A stretch of DNA of 64,000 nucleotides from Halictus rubicundus (GCF_050948215.1 NC_135164.1:9119116-9183115); one strand, 5' to 3'; counted from the first letter of the stretch, positions 12,558 through 26,139 are shown. Made by a program: numbers and translations. Notes: generated by a model not told the origin, from the letters alone.

Positions 12558-15500
12558 TCGACGCACCCCCGGCGGTCCGCGAAGAAATTTCTTAAGAACG
12601 CAGCTGCCGCGACTCGATAGCGAGCCGATACCGAGTTCCGCGAAAATGCGAGAATTCGAGGACTTCCGGCGAAATAAAGAAAAGTCGGGAGAGCTGCTCA
12701 CCGCGAGGAGGCGCGGCCGTTTTCAGAAGATCCGCGGCTACCTCCCCCGAGGGCAACAGCTTTCACGAACGAAATTATCTTCGCTCGGAAAACGGGGCTG
12801 CCTGTCTAATCTCTATTCCCGCGAGCTGTTCTCGATGGAATCGAGTTGGTCGCAACGAGTCGGCGAACGAGCTTTCGAGAGATAGCTGCGGAATCGCGGC
12901 GCACGGTGGCTCGATTTCTTGCCGCGCGCAGCGGTCGGCGACACGCTATAACGAAATCCTCGAAATCCACCGCGACTCGTCAAATTAATACGAAATTCGA
13001 TTATCGCGACAGAGCTGGTCGCGTCGCGGCGCGACATCGACGCGGCCGAGGGCCCTACATCAACGCTTATATTTACGTGAACGCGAACCCGGTTTCCAGA
13101 TCGGACGAAAACGCGACACACCGTGCCGCCACATCCACGCCCGATAAATAATCGATCATACACAAATCATCGAGCGCCCGGGAAAATCCCCCGATTATCG
13201 ATATTACCGCGCGAACCCGACGCCTGGTATTTAACCGCTCGTTATTTACAACTGGATTAGCGGAGCACTCGTATCAGTTTTCGGTAGACCGACTAGAAAA
13301 GAATGCGAGCGCGGACCGGGGGGAATTCGATTTTGCGATTACCTCGGAATCCTGTTGGTTACAGCGTTCGCTCGACAAACCCCGTCCGCAAAGGATGACA
13401 AGTCAAACATGATTGAAAGTGATCGGCACGTTACGGCGAATGGATATATATATATTGACAGGAACAGCATGGAGTTTTATTCGAATTTCAAAGAAATTGA
13501 TGGTGACACATATTTAGGAATTAAATATTTAGGGAGGACGACAGCGACGCTTCCCCGCTCGGTCGTACGACCCTATACGAATTTCAGTTGGATCTTTCCT
13601 GGCTCGATTCCCCATCCACTTAAGCTGTTCCTCGCTTTCAACTCGATATCGGTCGATTGCATTGAAACGGCACGACGCGGTCGCCGAACGAAATCGTCGA
13701 ACGGTGCCCGGAATGCTCGATACAAATCGCGAAACGTTTCGAGGTAGAGAGCATTTCCTTGGGCATCGCCATTTGCTTAATTCGAAGAAAAGGTTTCTTT
13801 GCCGCGAGACCGGCTGCGGTTACGAGGCAAAAGGGGCCGGGCCAAAAAACGACGTGCAAGAGTTCTCTCTCGGTGAAAAGGCTTTGCATTACCGGGCAGA
13901 GAAAAAGCGGTTTCTGTCGGGCCGCTATTCCGCCGATCCCGGAACGGTGTACACGGCCATTCGTTGAATTAGTCTCCCACACCCGTGCACGCCCCCGCAC
14001 GCCCACCCTCTCCCGCGGACGTAAAAACATCAATTTGCCGAAGTTACGCTAATGCTCTTGGAACCAAATAAAGGGGGCCAACACTCGCGAATCTTCGCAA
14101 GCCGCGATCGATTCGCGTTACCGACGCGGCCGCTCTCCATGCGCGGCGTGGCGTGGCGCGGCGCGGTGTCCGCGCCGACCTCTCCGCTCTCCACGCTTCT
14201 ATTTATTTGCCCGACACGGTTCTATGAAATTGCTCCCGCCGCAACGCGTTCGCTAAAGCAACTTCAATTAAAAGCTGAAACGAAAACGTATTAAAGTTTG
14301 CGCCCCGATCGCGGTAATTTCGCCTGGCCAGTTTTCGTCGAAAATCACCGCCCCTTCGAGAGATCCATGCGATGCTTCCGGCGGTGCCGAGACGGATCGA
14401 GAACGAAGAGAACGCTTTGCGTGAAAATGAAATTTGTCCGAATAAAAGTTCGCGTTGCCGGGGACCGCGTTGTTCAAGGGAGCACCGTGGAGAACGCGGA
14501 CGTTAAATTAGCTCCGGTTTGCATAGACGCCTCGATTCTCCCGGTTCCGTCGATGGTTTCGCGACCAGCGGAAACGGCGAGCGCAAAGTCGAGCCTGGTA
14601 AAACCTCGCCTGCCACCGGGACCGCTAAAAAATTTCCTTGCCTTTGTTTCTCCGACGACCAACTGCGACGAGGGAGAGACGGCGCCGCGCATCTCACCCT
14701 CTCTCGGTTCGCGTTTCTCGTCCGCTCCAGCTTCCACGAGCGTGCTCTGCGCTTGTTTTTTCTTCTCCGTCGCGAAAAGGGAAGTTGATAAACGACGCAA
14801 ATAAACGAGACGCGAGAAACGCGAGAGAAGGCGAGAGAGATTAAGTTAAGCCGGAGAGGAAGGGTGAGAGAGAGAGGGGGGGAGGACCCGACGAGAGGAA
14901 AGGGAGGATCGTACGTTTTCGGACAAAACCGGCCGCGGAAAAACTGGAGCAGGATCGTTCGCGGTGCAATAACGCGCGCTGTTTGGCCGGCGCGAGATTA
15001 TTTTCACACGCGACAGGAAATCTATATCGCCGCCGCTGCACCGGCTACATAATTGCGGAAACCCTTAATATCTTGCGCCGACCGATCCGGACGAATCCTA
15101 CACACCGGTGTACGCGGAAGTTTCGCTGGGTTTGATTTTTTTCTCCCTCGCGTTTATCCGGCAACGGCAGGAACGCGTTCTCGCCGGAGCGGATACGTCG
15201 GTAACGATGAATGGCAGTTTTGCCGCGAACAACGGGACAAGATGGTGGGAAACGGACTTGGAGATTCGCAAATATTTAGGGAAAGCGAAGGCGTTGTTTG
15301 CCGTCAATTTTCATTTCGGCCCGCGGGAAAGGGAAAAATTCAGGTGGAAGTCGGTCTCTCTCCGGTAACTGGAACCTCGTTTCCCGAGGCAACTAATCTA
15401 ATCGAGGGGCGACGGGAAGCGTCGGGCGCCTCGCATCTCGCATCTGGCACCTCGCGAACACCATTCAACTTCTCCTCCCGAGCGGACCGCTCGGAATTTC

Positions 15501-16274
15501 TCGAGTTATCGAGCCGAGAAACCACACCGATCGCGGTCCGAGTTAACGTCTATCTCGAAAACGAAAATTAAATCTGGGAGAAATCCTGACCGGTCAGAAC
15601 TAACGCACCGGTTCGCCGTTTCGAGCATAACGACGTACGAAAACAAGGATTAGGGACGGAGCGGTCTCCACTCGGAATTAACCGAATTCCTTCGGATCCG
15701 TCGCAAAGTCAATTTGTACGATGCCGTCAAGTTCGACGACATCCTGAACTCGTGACACAGTCTCGAGCCCCCGTAACCTGTGATCCGATAAAGACGAATC
15801 CAATCAAGAAGTCCGGAGGAGAAAAAAGGCGCGTCGCAGAGTCGTTCGGTTCGCTCGCTCGCTCGCTCGTGATTACGGCTCGAGACCGATTGTTTCTCCC
15901 GCAAACACGATTCCGCCCGTCTGGTCCTTCTCGCTACAAATTGCCTTCGCGATTTCGTTTTTCGGCGCTGCGAAAAACCGGGTCCGAGTTGGCTGGAATC
16001 GGCACCGTGCGCGGGCGCGTCGAAACGCGATTGTCCCATTAAAATCTCTGTTATTGCGACTCGTGACTCGTTACCACGACGCCCGCGCGTTCCGCAAAAA
16101 GAAAGAAAAATTCCTCGGCCACGTTCGGCCGAGTCTCTCTCTGGCCCGTTATTAAAGGAACAATAAGAATCGCGAGAGCACGTGCACTTACCGAGCGCGA
16201 TTGCGGGGCGTTTGTTTCATTTGAAACGCGAACGAAAGCTCTTTCATAGTTTCTGTTCCCGTGATTTTTCAACG

Positions 16275-16310
16275 CGTCGTCGTCGTCGTCGTCGTATCGT
16301 ATCGTATCGT
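16275..16310 (+). repeat. (CGT)n then (ATCGT)n compound microsatellite
   Basis: Seven CGT triplets pass into three ATCGT pentamers. Confidence 0.9.
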
Positions 16311-17332
16311 GCAGCGGCTTGGCGCAGAGCGTCGACTCGTACGAACCGCAGAGAGATATGTACGCCCTCCGCTCGCAAGGGACCACTTTGCTCGATGAAA
16401 GGTTTTATTTAAATTCGTTCTCGGATTGGAACGTAATAGCGTTCGCGTGAAAAATAAATGTACGTTCAAGGAATTTGCGGCGAGACGACGGAGACGCCAG
16501 ACGTCGTCGGGCTGACGCGCCGCGATGCGACACGAGCCAGCAAAAACTGCAAAACCGCACGGGGCTAAATCCGTCTTGGTTCTGATTTTTTGCTCCGAGA
16601 TTAAGCTTGTTTCGCCGGCATCGTCGCGAGCTGCTTTTGCCGCAGCGACTTCGTACACGTTCCTCGAAAAAGTGCGGTGACGAACGTGAAAAACCAGCCA
16701 GCTCGCAGCTCGCGCGGTTCAACGTTGCACGAGAGCAATCGGTTATTCCTAGATCGGTCGCTACACGCGCTGCAAACGCCATTTCCACCCACATTTACGA
16801 CCGTGGGCGTTTAAAGAATAGGCCAGCAAATCAATTCGGCAAAGTCCCGAAAGACGTGGCTGTTCTACCACCTCGCCAATGTGTTAACAATTGTAAAGAA
16901 GGAGAACCGAATGTTTTGCAAACTCGAATCGCCCTCGATTACGGCTCGTCGAGGTTTAATGAGCGGAAGAGCTCGAAGGACCGAAATATCACAGATGCGC
17001 GCATAAACGGCGACGATGGCGTGTCGTAAAGGCGTTAATATCGGCGTGATTCGCTTTAAGGGGACGCCGCTACTCGATACGCGTCGTTATTTCACGGTCA
17101 TTGCTCGGGTTCGACCAAGGATCGCCATTAAATCGACGAGGCGCCGCAAAGAAGAGAGCAAATGGTCGCGTCGTTGAGGAATTCCATCGCGAATCCCAGG
17201 TTGCCGATCGACTAGAATGAAGACGCATCGTTGTCGGAGACCGACGCGACGCGACGCGGCGGTGTACGCGTTCGAGTGGCGAATAGCTTGCCAGAAAGGA
17301 AACCGGGAACCCGAAAGAGTCTAAAGCGCGGA

Positions 17333-17361
17333 TTCCGGGTTCCAGGTTCCGGGTTCCGGAT
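17333..17361 (+). repeat. TTCCGGG-type short tandem repeat
   Basis: About four imperfect GGTTCC units. Confidence 0.7.
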
Positions 17362-18773
17362 TCTGCCTCGAAAATGTAACCGGCGGCTATGCAGCGGAAC
17401 CGACCGCGTTAGTTCCACGAGCTCTTGGCTGCTGCAGGCAGGTGAAAAGAAAAAGGGACGTGGCCTATTTTTGTCCCGTGGCATTTCTCAACGGCTCTTA
17501 AGAATTTTTTTTTTTCCGCCGCGGCAACCAGTTCATGGTAATTAAGGCCTCGAAAGAGCGCGAACGGCGCAAGGAGTGCGAAGAGCGCGAAAAACGCGCG
17601 CGGCCAGGAAACAATGTTCGCTCTCCCGTTTCCGGTCGCGGGTTCCGCTCGATCCATGGATTTCGTTGATCGTGCTATTGAAAATGGATGCCTCCCTTCT
17701 CGGCCCCGCCCCTCCCGTGTCTTCGAGCGCCAAATTTCTCGATTCGCCCGTCGCTTCGGTGTTCGTAATCCGTTCGTAATCTCCCGGGAAGTCGTGAAAC
17801 ATCGGCGGAATAGTCGGTTCGTTTCCGGCCAGCGAATCGCCGCGATTCCCAGGACAAAGAGCACTGTTTCCGACGGAGACGAGCAGGAAAACACGGGGTC
17901 GAGGCCGAGCAGCGGGGGAGTTTCGTCGACGTTATCCGACATCGTGCTCCGTCGCTCACCCAAAAACCGGGGAAAAACTCGACCGCAGAGTTTCCTCGGC
18001 ATTGTGTTCGGATTCGAACGAGTTACGGGTAAACAGCCGTGTTGTTTCGAAACTCCGGCAGCTAGCGACGCTCGGGCGTCGTGCTTTCGCGCTGGCGCGC
18101 TTCGTCGTTGACACGCGAGTCGACCGACGACGTCTGCTGTTCAATTCCATTTCGAGCACGACGACCGGACGCGTCCGGAATCGAACGAGTGCTGGCCATT
18201 TTCCGACGGTTCGGAAAAACTCGCAAACTTTCCGTCCGTCGTCGTTCGAATTCGATTCTCGAGGAAAAGGCGGTCGAACGGTGACTTTCGACGGGTGAAT
18301 TTTTTCGATGCAACGACGCTTCTTCGAAGCTCGGGGACCGGAGAGGTCTCTTCGGACTCGCGCGCGAGGACAGACGTCGTTATTGGAAACGCGCGTCGGT
18401 AAATCTCTCTCTCTCTCGCTGTGTTGGTAGATTCGCGCGGAGCACCCGCGCGTACGTTCTACGTGCCCGGTGTCGTTTGTCGATCGTGTGTCGATAGTTC
18501 TGAAAACGACGGTGGATGTACGCGGGCAGGTAGACCCTCGCTCGAATGCTCCGCGTTCTCTCTGCGTGCTCCGTCTATCTCGTCTGCCTCGCGCGCTCCG
18601 TGTGTGCGAGAGCTACACGCTCGCCGTCCGATACCAAGCCTTATCCGGAGAAGGTATAGCCGAAGTTTCCCCGCGGATAATATCAAGGCCGATAAAGGAA
18701 CACGGGCGTGCCCTCCCATGGGACGCCCTCCGCCTAGCAGCGAACGTTTCTCGAATACATAGCGAACCGAGCG

Positions 18774-18805
18774 AATCGGATCGCATCGGATCGGATCGGA
18801 TCGCA
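18774..18805 (+). repeat. (ATCGG)n pentamer repeat
   Basis: Six near-perfect pentamers, two of them reading ATCGC. Confidence 0.85.
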
Positions 18806-20580
18806 TCCATGCCGCGTCTTTTGATTCCGGAACGAGCTCTGCGAGACTGGCGACGCCTCGTTACCTCGACGCGCTCTCCTCGAGTTGAACGGAAAACCAC
18901 GGACCTGGACGACGATCGACGATCGTCGAAATACTCGATTCCGTTTCCGGACTGTTTAATTTTATTCGCGCGAACGAACTCTCGAACGCCGATCGGTTGA
19001 ACAGCATTATTATTGCCACATTATCGAAAGAAAGCTTAGTGGGCTTTTAAAAATGATTGGACAAGAGCCGGTAGGTAGGAGCCGCGTTTCAAGTCCGAGC
19101 GGGGTCGCGCTTCGTAATTCGGTAGTAATTAATCGCGGCCAACTACCGCGAAAGTTTCTCGAGTCCTCTACAGTTAACGAGATTACGTCTCCGTAATTGG
19201 TAAATTGCCTCGCACGTTCTGTATCCCGCTCGACGATCCACCGCTACCGATATCGCGTCGATCGTCCCGCGACACCTTCCGCGAGTCCTCGATCGATCCG
19301 AAACAATTTGATTCCCTTATTGTTTCGCGTTACGCTTCGCGCTTTTGCACGCTCATTTCGAGACTTTACGCGAACAAAGTAATGCTGCCGCCGAGCGAAA
19401 CGATACACGCGAAACGTAATTGTAATTTTATATCTTTTACACGCAATCGCGTGCGCCGTGGAAAAAAAAGTTTGTTTTCACGGTGCTATAAAATGTCAAA
19501 GAGCGGACTCCCTGTTCCGTTCGCGCAGATCGTTCGGAACCGAGCGACGAAATCAAAAGCAACAACGACCACCGCGGGGAAAACGAATGGCTGCGGACGA
19601 AGAGTTGGCGAAACTTTGGAGCAGCTCCGGGGAAATTGCCGGGAAAGTATTCCGTCGCGCGGAAGCGAGAGACGTCCGCGCATCGCGTCGCGCCTCGTCG
19701 CGCGTAATCGAAGAATCGGTGGGCACGACCGTTGCTGCCGTTCCGCCGCTGCCATCGCCGCAACGCCGCGAGTGGTTCGTGCTCGTCCACCATTGACACC
19801 GTTCCTTCTTTCTCGGTTAATCGTTCGGCCGCAGTCACGAGAACGTCCAACTTTTCACCGCAGCGAATGCAGATTGCTTTTTCACCGGTGCACGGCAACA
19901 CGCGGGGAAATTAATTACGGCGAAGTTCGGCCCGAGTTCGACGCGCCGCCCGTCCAAAGGATTGATTCTTGCCCCCTCCGGCCCGTATTTCCGCTTTAAT
20001 CAAGCGGATTCCTCGACCGGGCGAACCGTTCGAAATTTACAGCGCGCCCTGTCGCGTCGTCCCGGTCTCTGTGCTCGTCCCGGAGCGCGAAAAAAGATTC
20101 GCAAACGCGAAACGACGAGATCCCGATGAACGAGACCCCGAGAACCGGAAATGGAAATTGCGGCGGGGCCAGGTAGGCGGGTAATTGTAGCGGCAGGGAA
20201 CACCGACGCACAACCGACCCCGAACTTTTCCCTCGAAAACTCGAGTTATCGAAACCCGCGCTCTGCCCCTGTCAGACGCGTCCGTAGAAACGCGCGAGCG
20301 CGATTCAATTTACGATTCGGAATAATAGCTACCGACTCGGTCGTATCCGGGTTCTCGTACGGCCAAAAGTACCCGGGCTAATGCAGTTTCGAGTATCGAT
20401 CGGCGCTCTCTGTACCGTGAATATTCGGATCTTGCAATCGGTCTTATTGGCGGGGGAAAACGGGGCCGATTTGACGAGAACGGATTCGGGACGACACGGT
20501 ACGAAATTCGATAACGAGCGACGTCGGGGCGCTTCGATCTCTGGACCGGGTTCGATCCTCCAAGCCCGGTCAGAGTTACC

Positions 20581-20606
20581 GAGGCCGAGGCCGAGGCCGA
20601 GGCCGA
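20581..20606 (+). repeat. (GAGGCC)n hexamer repeat
   Basis: Four copies. The preceding CCGGTTTCGATCC-like word is not part of a tRNA. Confidence 0.85.
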
Positions 20607-21845
20607 AAACAACCGGATCCGGAACAACGATTCCCGGCGCGTTCCACTCTGCGAGGCGAGTCACGTACGCGACATATTAACGATTTATCCCCCGAGAGGT
20701 CGCGTATGCCGATAACAATTTACGAGTGCGCCACCGTCGTTCCCTGCGCGCTGGATTAACGCGACTCTGATCGAGCCGTTGGTGTGTAGCTCGCGCGCCA
20801 TGCGCTATCAAAGATTACGAGATAGAGAGTTACAGTTTCTCGTTACCGATCGTCGACGCTTTTGCTAAAAATTCGCGACCAATTGCTCTCGGAATGCAGC
20901 GACACAGTTGCGTCTTAAGCTTGAGCGTTTAGGTTTCAGGAGCGGTTTTTCCCACGGAAGGGCCCGGCGAGGGCGTAAAGTAAGGACCGTTACCAGTCCG
21001 GATAGACGAATAGCACCTTCATTATAGAAAATAATGTGCATACGGGATTCGTCATTCTTTCAGAATTTCGAATGGCGTACGCGTCTAAAGACATGTTCAA
21101 TAGTTACCATGGCCGGACCGTGCTACACTGGGCGGGGGGATTCGATTAACGAGCGGCACCTTGTGCTTGGATCGAAGCGGCTCGCGCCGCGTTTCGGCTG
21201 GAAAGAGAGCACAGCCCGGCAGGCAACGCTCCGCTAAAAGCGAAAGGGAACTGATCGCAAACAGGAGAAACGACGCGAAAGCCGACGGGGGCTCGGGCGC
21301 TACGAAAATATTTGAATGAATCGCGGCAAAAAAATCATTTGCAAGTTTCATTGAATTATTCCTCGACGCCTGGCGGGGTCCCTCTTCGCGACAGCTTTTA
21401 TTTCCTCGGAGCGGAGCGCGTTTCCCGGTGGCGCCTCGCCTCGCCTCGCCTCGTCGCCTCGTCGCTTCGTTCGATCGGAACACGGCTGTATTCGGCCGTG
21501 AGGATTTCTTCCGGTCCCTTTAACGCGCAACCGAAAAGAGCGCGCGACGGAGACGCGCGGTAGGGGATCCGCTCGGAAATTAATATTCATGTAATCAGAG
21601 CGCTGCGCTTTTAATTGCCTTATTCTTTGATATTAATTTCAGGGAGTTTTATTACACGCCGTTCGGAACTGTATCCAGCGAATACGGAGGTGTACGGGGC
21701 CGACGTCGTCCGCTTGCCTGCTGGTCCGCCAGCTCGCTTCCTCGCATTCACGCTTTCTCGGTCGCTCGGCCGCGTCAATTCCTGCCGCGGTATTTTTGAT
21801 CAAAGAGTGATAATTGAAAAGGTTTTCCTTTTCCGCGGGTCCGCC

Positions 21846-22215
21846 GGGAGGTAGAGAGGGGGAGCAGGTGGCAGAACCAGAAGATGGGAAGGGAAAAGGG
21901 AACGGATGAAGAGGGGCGGAGAGGAAGAGGCGAAAGGGGTTGCCGGCGGAGAGATGCCTTTGCCTGTCGAGCATTTTAACTGATGAATCCCCTTGCGATG
22001 TTGCCGGTGGAAATAGTTGGCCCAGATTCAGCCGTAACTGCTCGACGGTAGATTATTAATTTTTCTCTCGACGCAGAAAGGATTCCGCCCTCTGTCTGTG
22101 CCCCATCCTCTATCCAACCGTGCGCCGTCTGCTTACCCCTTTTTTCGTCTCGCCCACCCCCCCCCCAACCCCGTCTCATCCCCCGTTCGTCTCGTTCGCC
22201 GGCTTCCCGTCCCTT
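21846..22215 (+). repeat. Purine-rich block followed by pyrimidine-rich block
   Basis: From about 21846 to 21953 the + strand is almost all A and G. From about 22085 to 22215 it is almost all C and T, including a run of about eleven C near 22158. The two arms are roughly complementary in composition but not in exact order. Confidence 0.6.
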
Positions 22216-22870
22216 TCGGGATGTCTATTTGATTTCGCCAAATGGAAAAAACCTAGCCGCGCGTTACGAGGAATTGATGGACGGTTCGCGCATGACTTTT
22301 ATCCCAATTCTCCCTGTCCGTTCCCGAATATCGAATATCGTCGTCGTGGGATTCGCGCGAGTCGGTTCTCCGTTCCTCGTTCTCTCTGTGAAGCGTGCTG
22401 GCGCGCGAAGAAAAGTGTCGGCGAGATTACGGGCAACAGGACATGGCTCGAGGATCCGTGTACAACGCGAAGAAACACGCACCGCGGTTAATTCGAAGTT
22501 CGCCGTAGGAGTCTGCAGGCCGGAATATAAATTTCCTCGATTAGAATTTACTATTACGACGTGGCATGCAAAGCCATCGTAACGTGTAACCTAGTTGCGA
22601 GGCTCGAACGATTAATCGCGACTAATTAAGAGGGGCCACTACCCTCGGCTGGCTCGGTTGTTTGCCTCGTGCACGAGCAGCGAAGCTTGATCGGAGCCGG
22701 AGCCTTGAAAACGCGTTTCCCCGTTCCACGTACGTACGTACCGTATGTATGTATTTGCGATTGCTCGAGATATTGTCCTAGGTATCGAGGGACGGCTACC
22801 TTCCGACCGAAACTGAACGCTAACGAGTCTTGGTTACCGAGACGTTTCCTGCCAATATCCCCCGCACTTT

Positions 22871-22897
22871 CCCAAACTATGTAAAACATAGTTCGGG
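22871..22897. other. Short hairpin, 12-bp arms
   Basis: CCCAAACTATGT and ACATAGTTCGGG pair around an AAA loop with one mismatch, which is a G-U wobble if the - strand is transcribed. Its geometry (12-3-12) and its AACTAT/ATAGTT core match those of the hairpin at 84-110. No gene is recognised beside it. Confidence 0.5.
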
Positions 22898-23563
22898 ACA
22901 CGGTTAGCGGCCCGCTGTAAATTGCAGTTACGACGACTGCGAAACGAGTTTCGTTTCGCGGCTGGCACCGGCGCTATGCGCGACCAAACTTTAATTACTT
23001 TCTCGACGGCCGGTCGTCGATCCGCTACGACGCGACGCGACCGGAGTATTCTGTTAATAAAATCTCTCCCTTAACGCGGCGTTGCCCGTTGATCGACCGA
23101 TCGGCTGGCCACGGCGCAGTCTGCCGAGCAGGAGAGGAAACCGGGAAAAACTGAGACGAACAGAAACAAATACAGGGAGAAAGAGGGAAGAGGAAGAGGA
23201 GCAAAGAGAGACGCAGACAGAAGGGCCGAGCTGAAATTATTCGATCGCTGGCTCGCGAGACTGTATCGCTTCTTTCCCGGTGACTCCTGGCGAATTACGC
23301 GATCTTCCGTCCGAAGAGATCGCTCTCGAATCGGTTAATCGAATTTCGCTCGCGTCGCGGCTTTCCTTTCCCGGACGTTTTTTCCTGGCCTTTCCTTTTT
23401 TTAAGTAGATCCGCCAGCGGAACGAACCCCGATCCGTTTCAAAGGAAACCAATTAATTATCGGAACCGGTGCGGGCGCGTGCGCGCGCCTCTCCAATTAA
23501 TTCGGACAACCGACGTTTTCGATGTAACTCGATAATGCGAGCGTACCTGTGCGTCCGTGCTCG

Positions 23564-23595
23564 GCGTGTACGTGTGTGTGCGCGCGCGCGCGCGC
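23564..23595. repeat. Alternating purine-pyrimidine tract, (TG)n(CG)n
   Basis: All 32 bases strictly alternate purine and pyrimidine. A GT-rich half passes into uninterrupted (CG)n. This is the classical sequence requirement for left-handed Z-DNA under negative supercoiling. Confidence 0.9.
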
Positions 23596-23867
23596 TCGAC
23601 AGCGAACGTAAACTCGGTTAATAATCAAGCGAATCAACCGTTAATAAATCTGTGCGTGTAATGGACGCGTCGAACGCATGTCGCGATATTTCCAGCCATT
23701 ATCCGAAACGTAGTTCAATGTCCACGGCGAATATCGAGACTTCCAAAGTATCGTTCTCTACGCGCTCGTCTCGTATTTCCTCCCGTTTCCGGAAAACTCC
23801 TCCGCAAACAGCTAATTTGCCGACTCGCGGCTCTTTTCTGTTTTTCTCAACGAAAGAGCAAACGTCG

Positions 23868-23870
<3 letters not shown>

Positions 23871-23922
<52 letters not shown>
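23871..23922 (+). repeat. (CT)n array
   Basis: Perfect CT to 23912, then one GT interruption and a CT tail. Confidence 0.95.
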
Positions 23923-25086
23923 TCGTCGAGATGGAGGACGTTCGACGTTCCTTTCGGTCGCGAGCTGGAAAATCAATAGTCGACACGGCGATATGGAAAT
24001 TTTCAGCATTAATGCCGGAAGTATGCCACGTGTCGGCAACCACGTAAATTACACAGCGTACACAACATCGAGAAGTTTCCAAATAGCTCGCAGCCGTTAC
24101 AATACGAGGATAATTACGGGGCAGCTAATAGTTTCGCGTTGCCCGCTAATCGTCTCGAAAATCAACGCCGCTCTCTCCGTGCTCTCGCTAACGGCGCGCC
24201 GTGTGCCGTACTATGCTGTGCTGTGCTGTGCGCTCTGCGCGCGCGACAATCGTTCCCGTGAAAACCGTGTTCGAGCATTGTCGGTGGACCGGGCGAAACG
24301 AAAACGCGCAACCAATTCAATTTAGAATGCGGCCTGTTCTATTTATTCGCCGTTCGACGCGAAAGTACGCGTCGCCCGCGATCGTTACTAATTCTTGTTA
24401 CGACTGCCGGACCTTGTTCTCCTTAAACGCGGTGCCGATCTTCACCGCGATTACGTCACGAACCAGGCTCGAAGCAATTCTTTCACAAAAGCAATTTCCC
24501 GTTTAGCGTGCGTTCGGGAAGTTCGACGGTCGCGGGAACTCTGCGAACAAATTCCGCGAAACGGTCCAGCGGCGAGGATCGACAGCGAAGAGCCGCATCG
24601 AGTGGCAAAGTTGCAGCGTTACGAGTGGTCGCTTCCAACGGCGATACGCGAGCATAAAATTGCGACCGAAATTAGCATATTTATCGAGCCATTATTCGCG
24701 AAAAACTATTACACGCGCGACGCGACGCGGCGCGGTGGGGAGGAGCGGGAGAGCAGCTATCGACGCGCGATTCCAGCCAAGAGTTCTTTCTCTGTTGGCC
24801 AGCCGAGTTTTCATCGGCGCGGTGCGGCGACGCTCGATCGCGTGAAATCGTTTTCGCGTTATTAATTCGATCGTTTCGCAATTCCAATCGGACCGGGCCC
24901 GAATCGGCGCGGCCGGCGAATCGACGGTGAATCGACGCGGAAAGAGAAACGAGGTCACGAGAGAGATCACGGCCGGGCGGCTACCATCGGAATTTGTTTT
25001 TCGGCTGGTTGGTGAGAAAAATACAGGGGCCGACGGAAGAAGAGTACGCAACCCGGGAAATTGCGTTCGACTAAAGGGACGAAGTG

Positions 25087-25112
25087 CCTCGTTGCCTCGT
25101 TGCCTCGTTGCC
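25087..25112 (+). repeat. (CTCGTTGC)n octamer repeat
   Basis: Three copies in tandem. Confidence 0.85.
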
Positions 25113-26139
25113 ACCGCTGCCACAACGGTGCAACCTGGATCGGACGGTCGTCGCGCCCACATGCCCCTCCTGCCTGCTTGCTCTATCTCGTTTCATCGTG
25201 GCCGGTTCAAAGCCCGCGACGGGGATGGACGTTTTCCGTCCAACCGCTGTTCGACGGTGGCCAACGAAACGAGAAACAATTCGTTGCGCTTCCAAACCCG
25301 TTCCTCCCGTTCGTGCAACCATCGGCCACCGCAACATCGGAGCCGTTGTTTCGTCTCTGTCCGACTTTGCCGCGCGTTCGACGCGAACGCACACCGAGAG
25401 AAGGAAAAAAAAACGGATTCGCGGTGCAAATCGACGAACCGTCAGAATTTTTTGTTATTCCTTGCCAGCGCGATGACCGGCCGTCGACGTCGACGCTTTG
25501 CGAAATGTCTGTCATTGTAAACGAGCCTGCCAGAGAATCGATGCGTTCGTCGAAGCTTACGTCCTGCCCGGTTCAATCGGTCGTTCGCATCGTTTTCTCT
25601 CCCTCTCTCGAGAACGATCGTTTAGCTGTTTTTAACCGGACTCCGCGATCGGACCACTGAGTCGCGTTCAAAGCGGCGGCGTTGGGCGTCTAGGGCTGGC
25701 TACGCGCGACAAAGCGACGATAAAGAGTGCGAGCGAAACGGCGAATAAAAACCGCCCGGTCTTATTTAAGCCTAGCCGGCTGGTTCTTTCAACTGGCGTT
25801 TGAAAAAGTCCCGGAGGGGGTCTTCAGGAGGTCTCGACCCCGTTTCCGCGGCGTTTTCGTGTCGCGCAACACGGTCGGGATCTGGTTGGTCATGTGGACG
25901 ACCAACTTCCACCCGAATGGTACACAGGCGTTCTTCTTATAACTGAACTGTAATTTTCGAATTTTTCTGGCGCACGGTCTTGTCGCCTCCAAAGTGTTCT
26001 CCGTCGTGGTGGAGCAGCCACGTGCTTTCACGAAATTGGCGAACATCGCGCGTCTCTAAGACACTGCGTTGCCTTGTAATTCGAAGCGTTACGGTTCGCT
26101 TCTTGCGCAGACCTCGCGCGAGACGGCCGTGGAAAAACA

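Larger units (their letters stand above)
8578..16274. other. No gene seen; long pseudo-frames
   Basis: Frames of 280 codons (9850-10692) and 314 codons (11086-12030) lie here but are Arg/Ser-rich and cross pyrimidine tracts. Around 11455-11600 a T/C-rich stretch is followed by GTAAGT (near 11615) without a supporting frame. A 120-base AT-rich island lies near 13405-13540. Confidence 0.55.
16311..23563. other. No gene seen
   Basis: A - strand GTAAGT word is at about 16186-16191, preceded by an 18-residue frame (MKELSFAF...), too short to call. A TATAAAA word at 19487 has no clear initiator. The rest is GC-rich non-coding DNA with the listed repeats. Confidence 0.55.

Noticed and set aside
16186..16250. 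- strand GTAAGT with a preceding MKELSFAF... frame
   Set aside because: Only 18 codons, no acceptor or promoter upstream, no partner exon. Chance occurrence is likely.
20540..20575. GGTTCGATCC, a perfect B-box word
   Set aside because: No A box at the proper distance, and the flanking bases do not form a T-stem.
21034..21237. Frame beginning MCIRDS, reminiscent of translated sequencing-adapter contamination
   Set aside because: The DNA reads ATGTGCATACGGGATTCG, not the transposase mosaic-end sequence. The resemblance is only at the residue level and is coincidental.
25071..25394. - strand frame with GFEPAT, a word often seen in false translations across tRNA genes, and a GGTTCAAAGCC box
   Set aside because: The T-arm has a mismatch and no matching acceptor stem, D-arm or A box is found upstream, so no tRNA is called.
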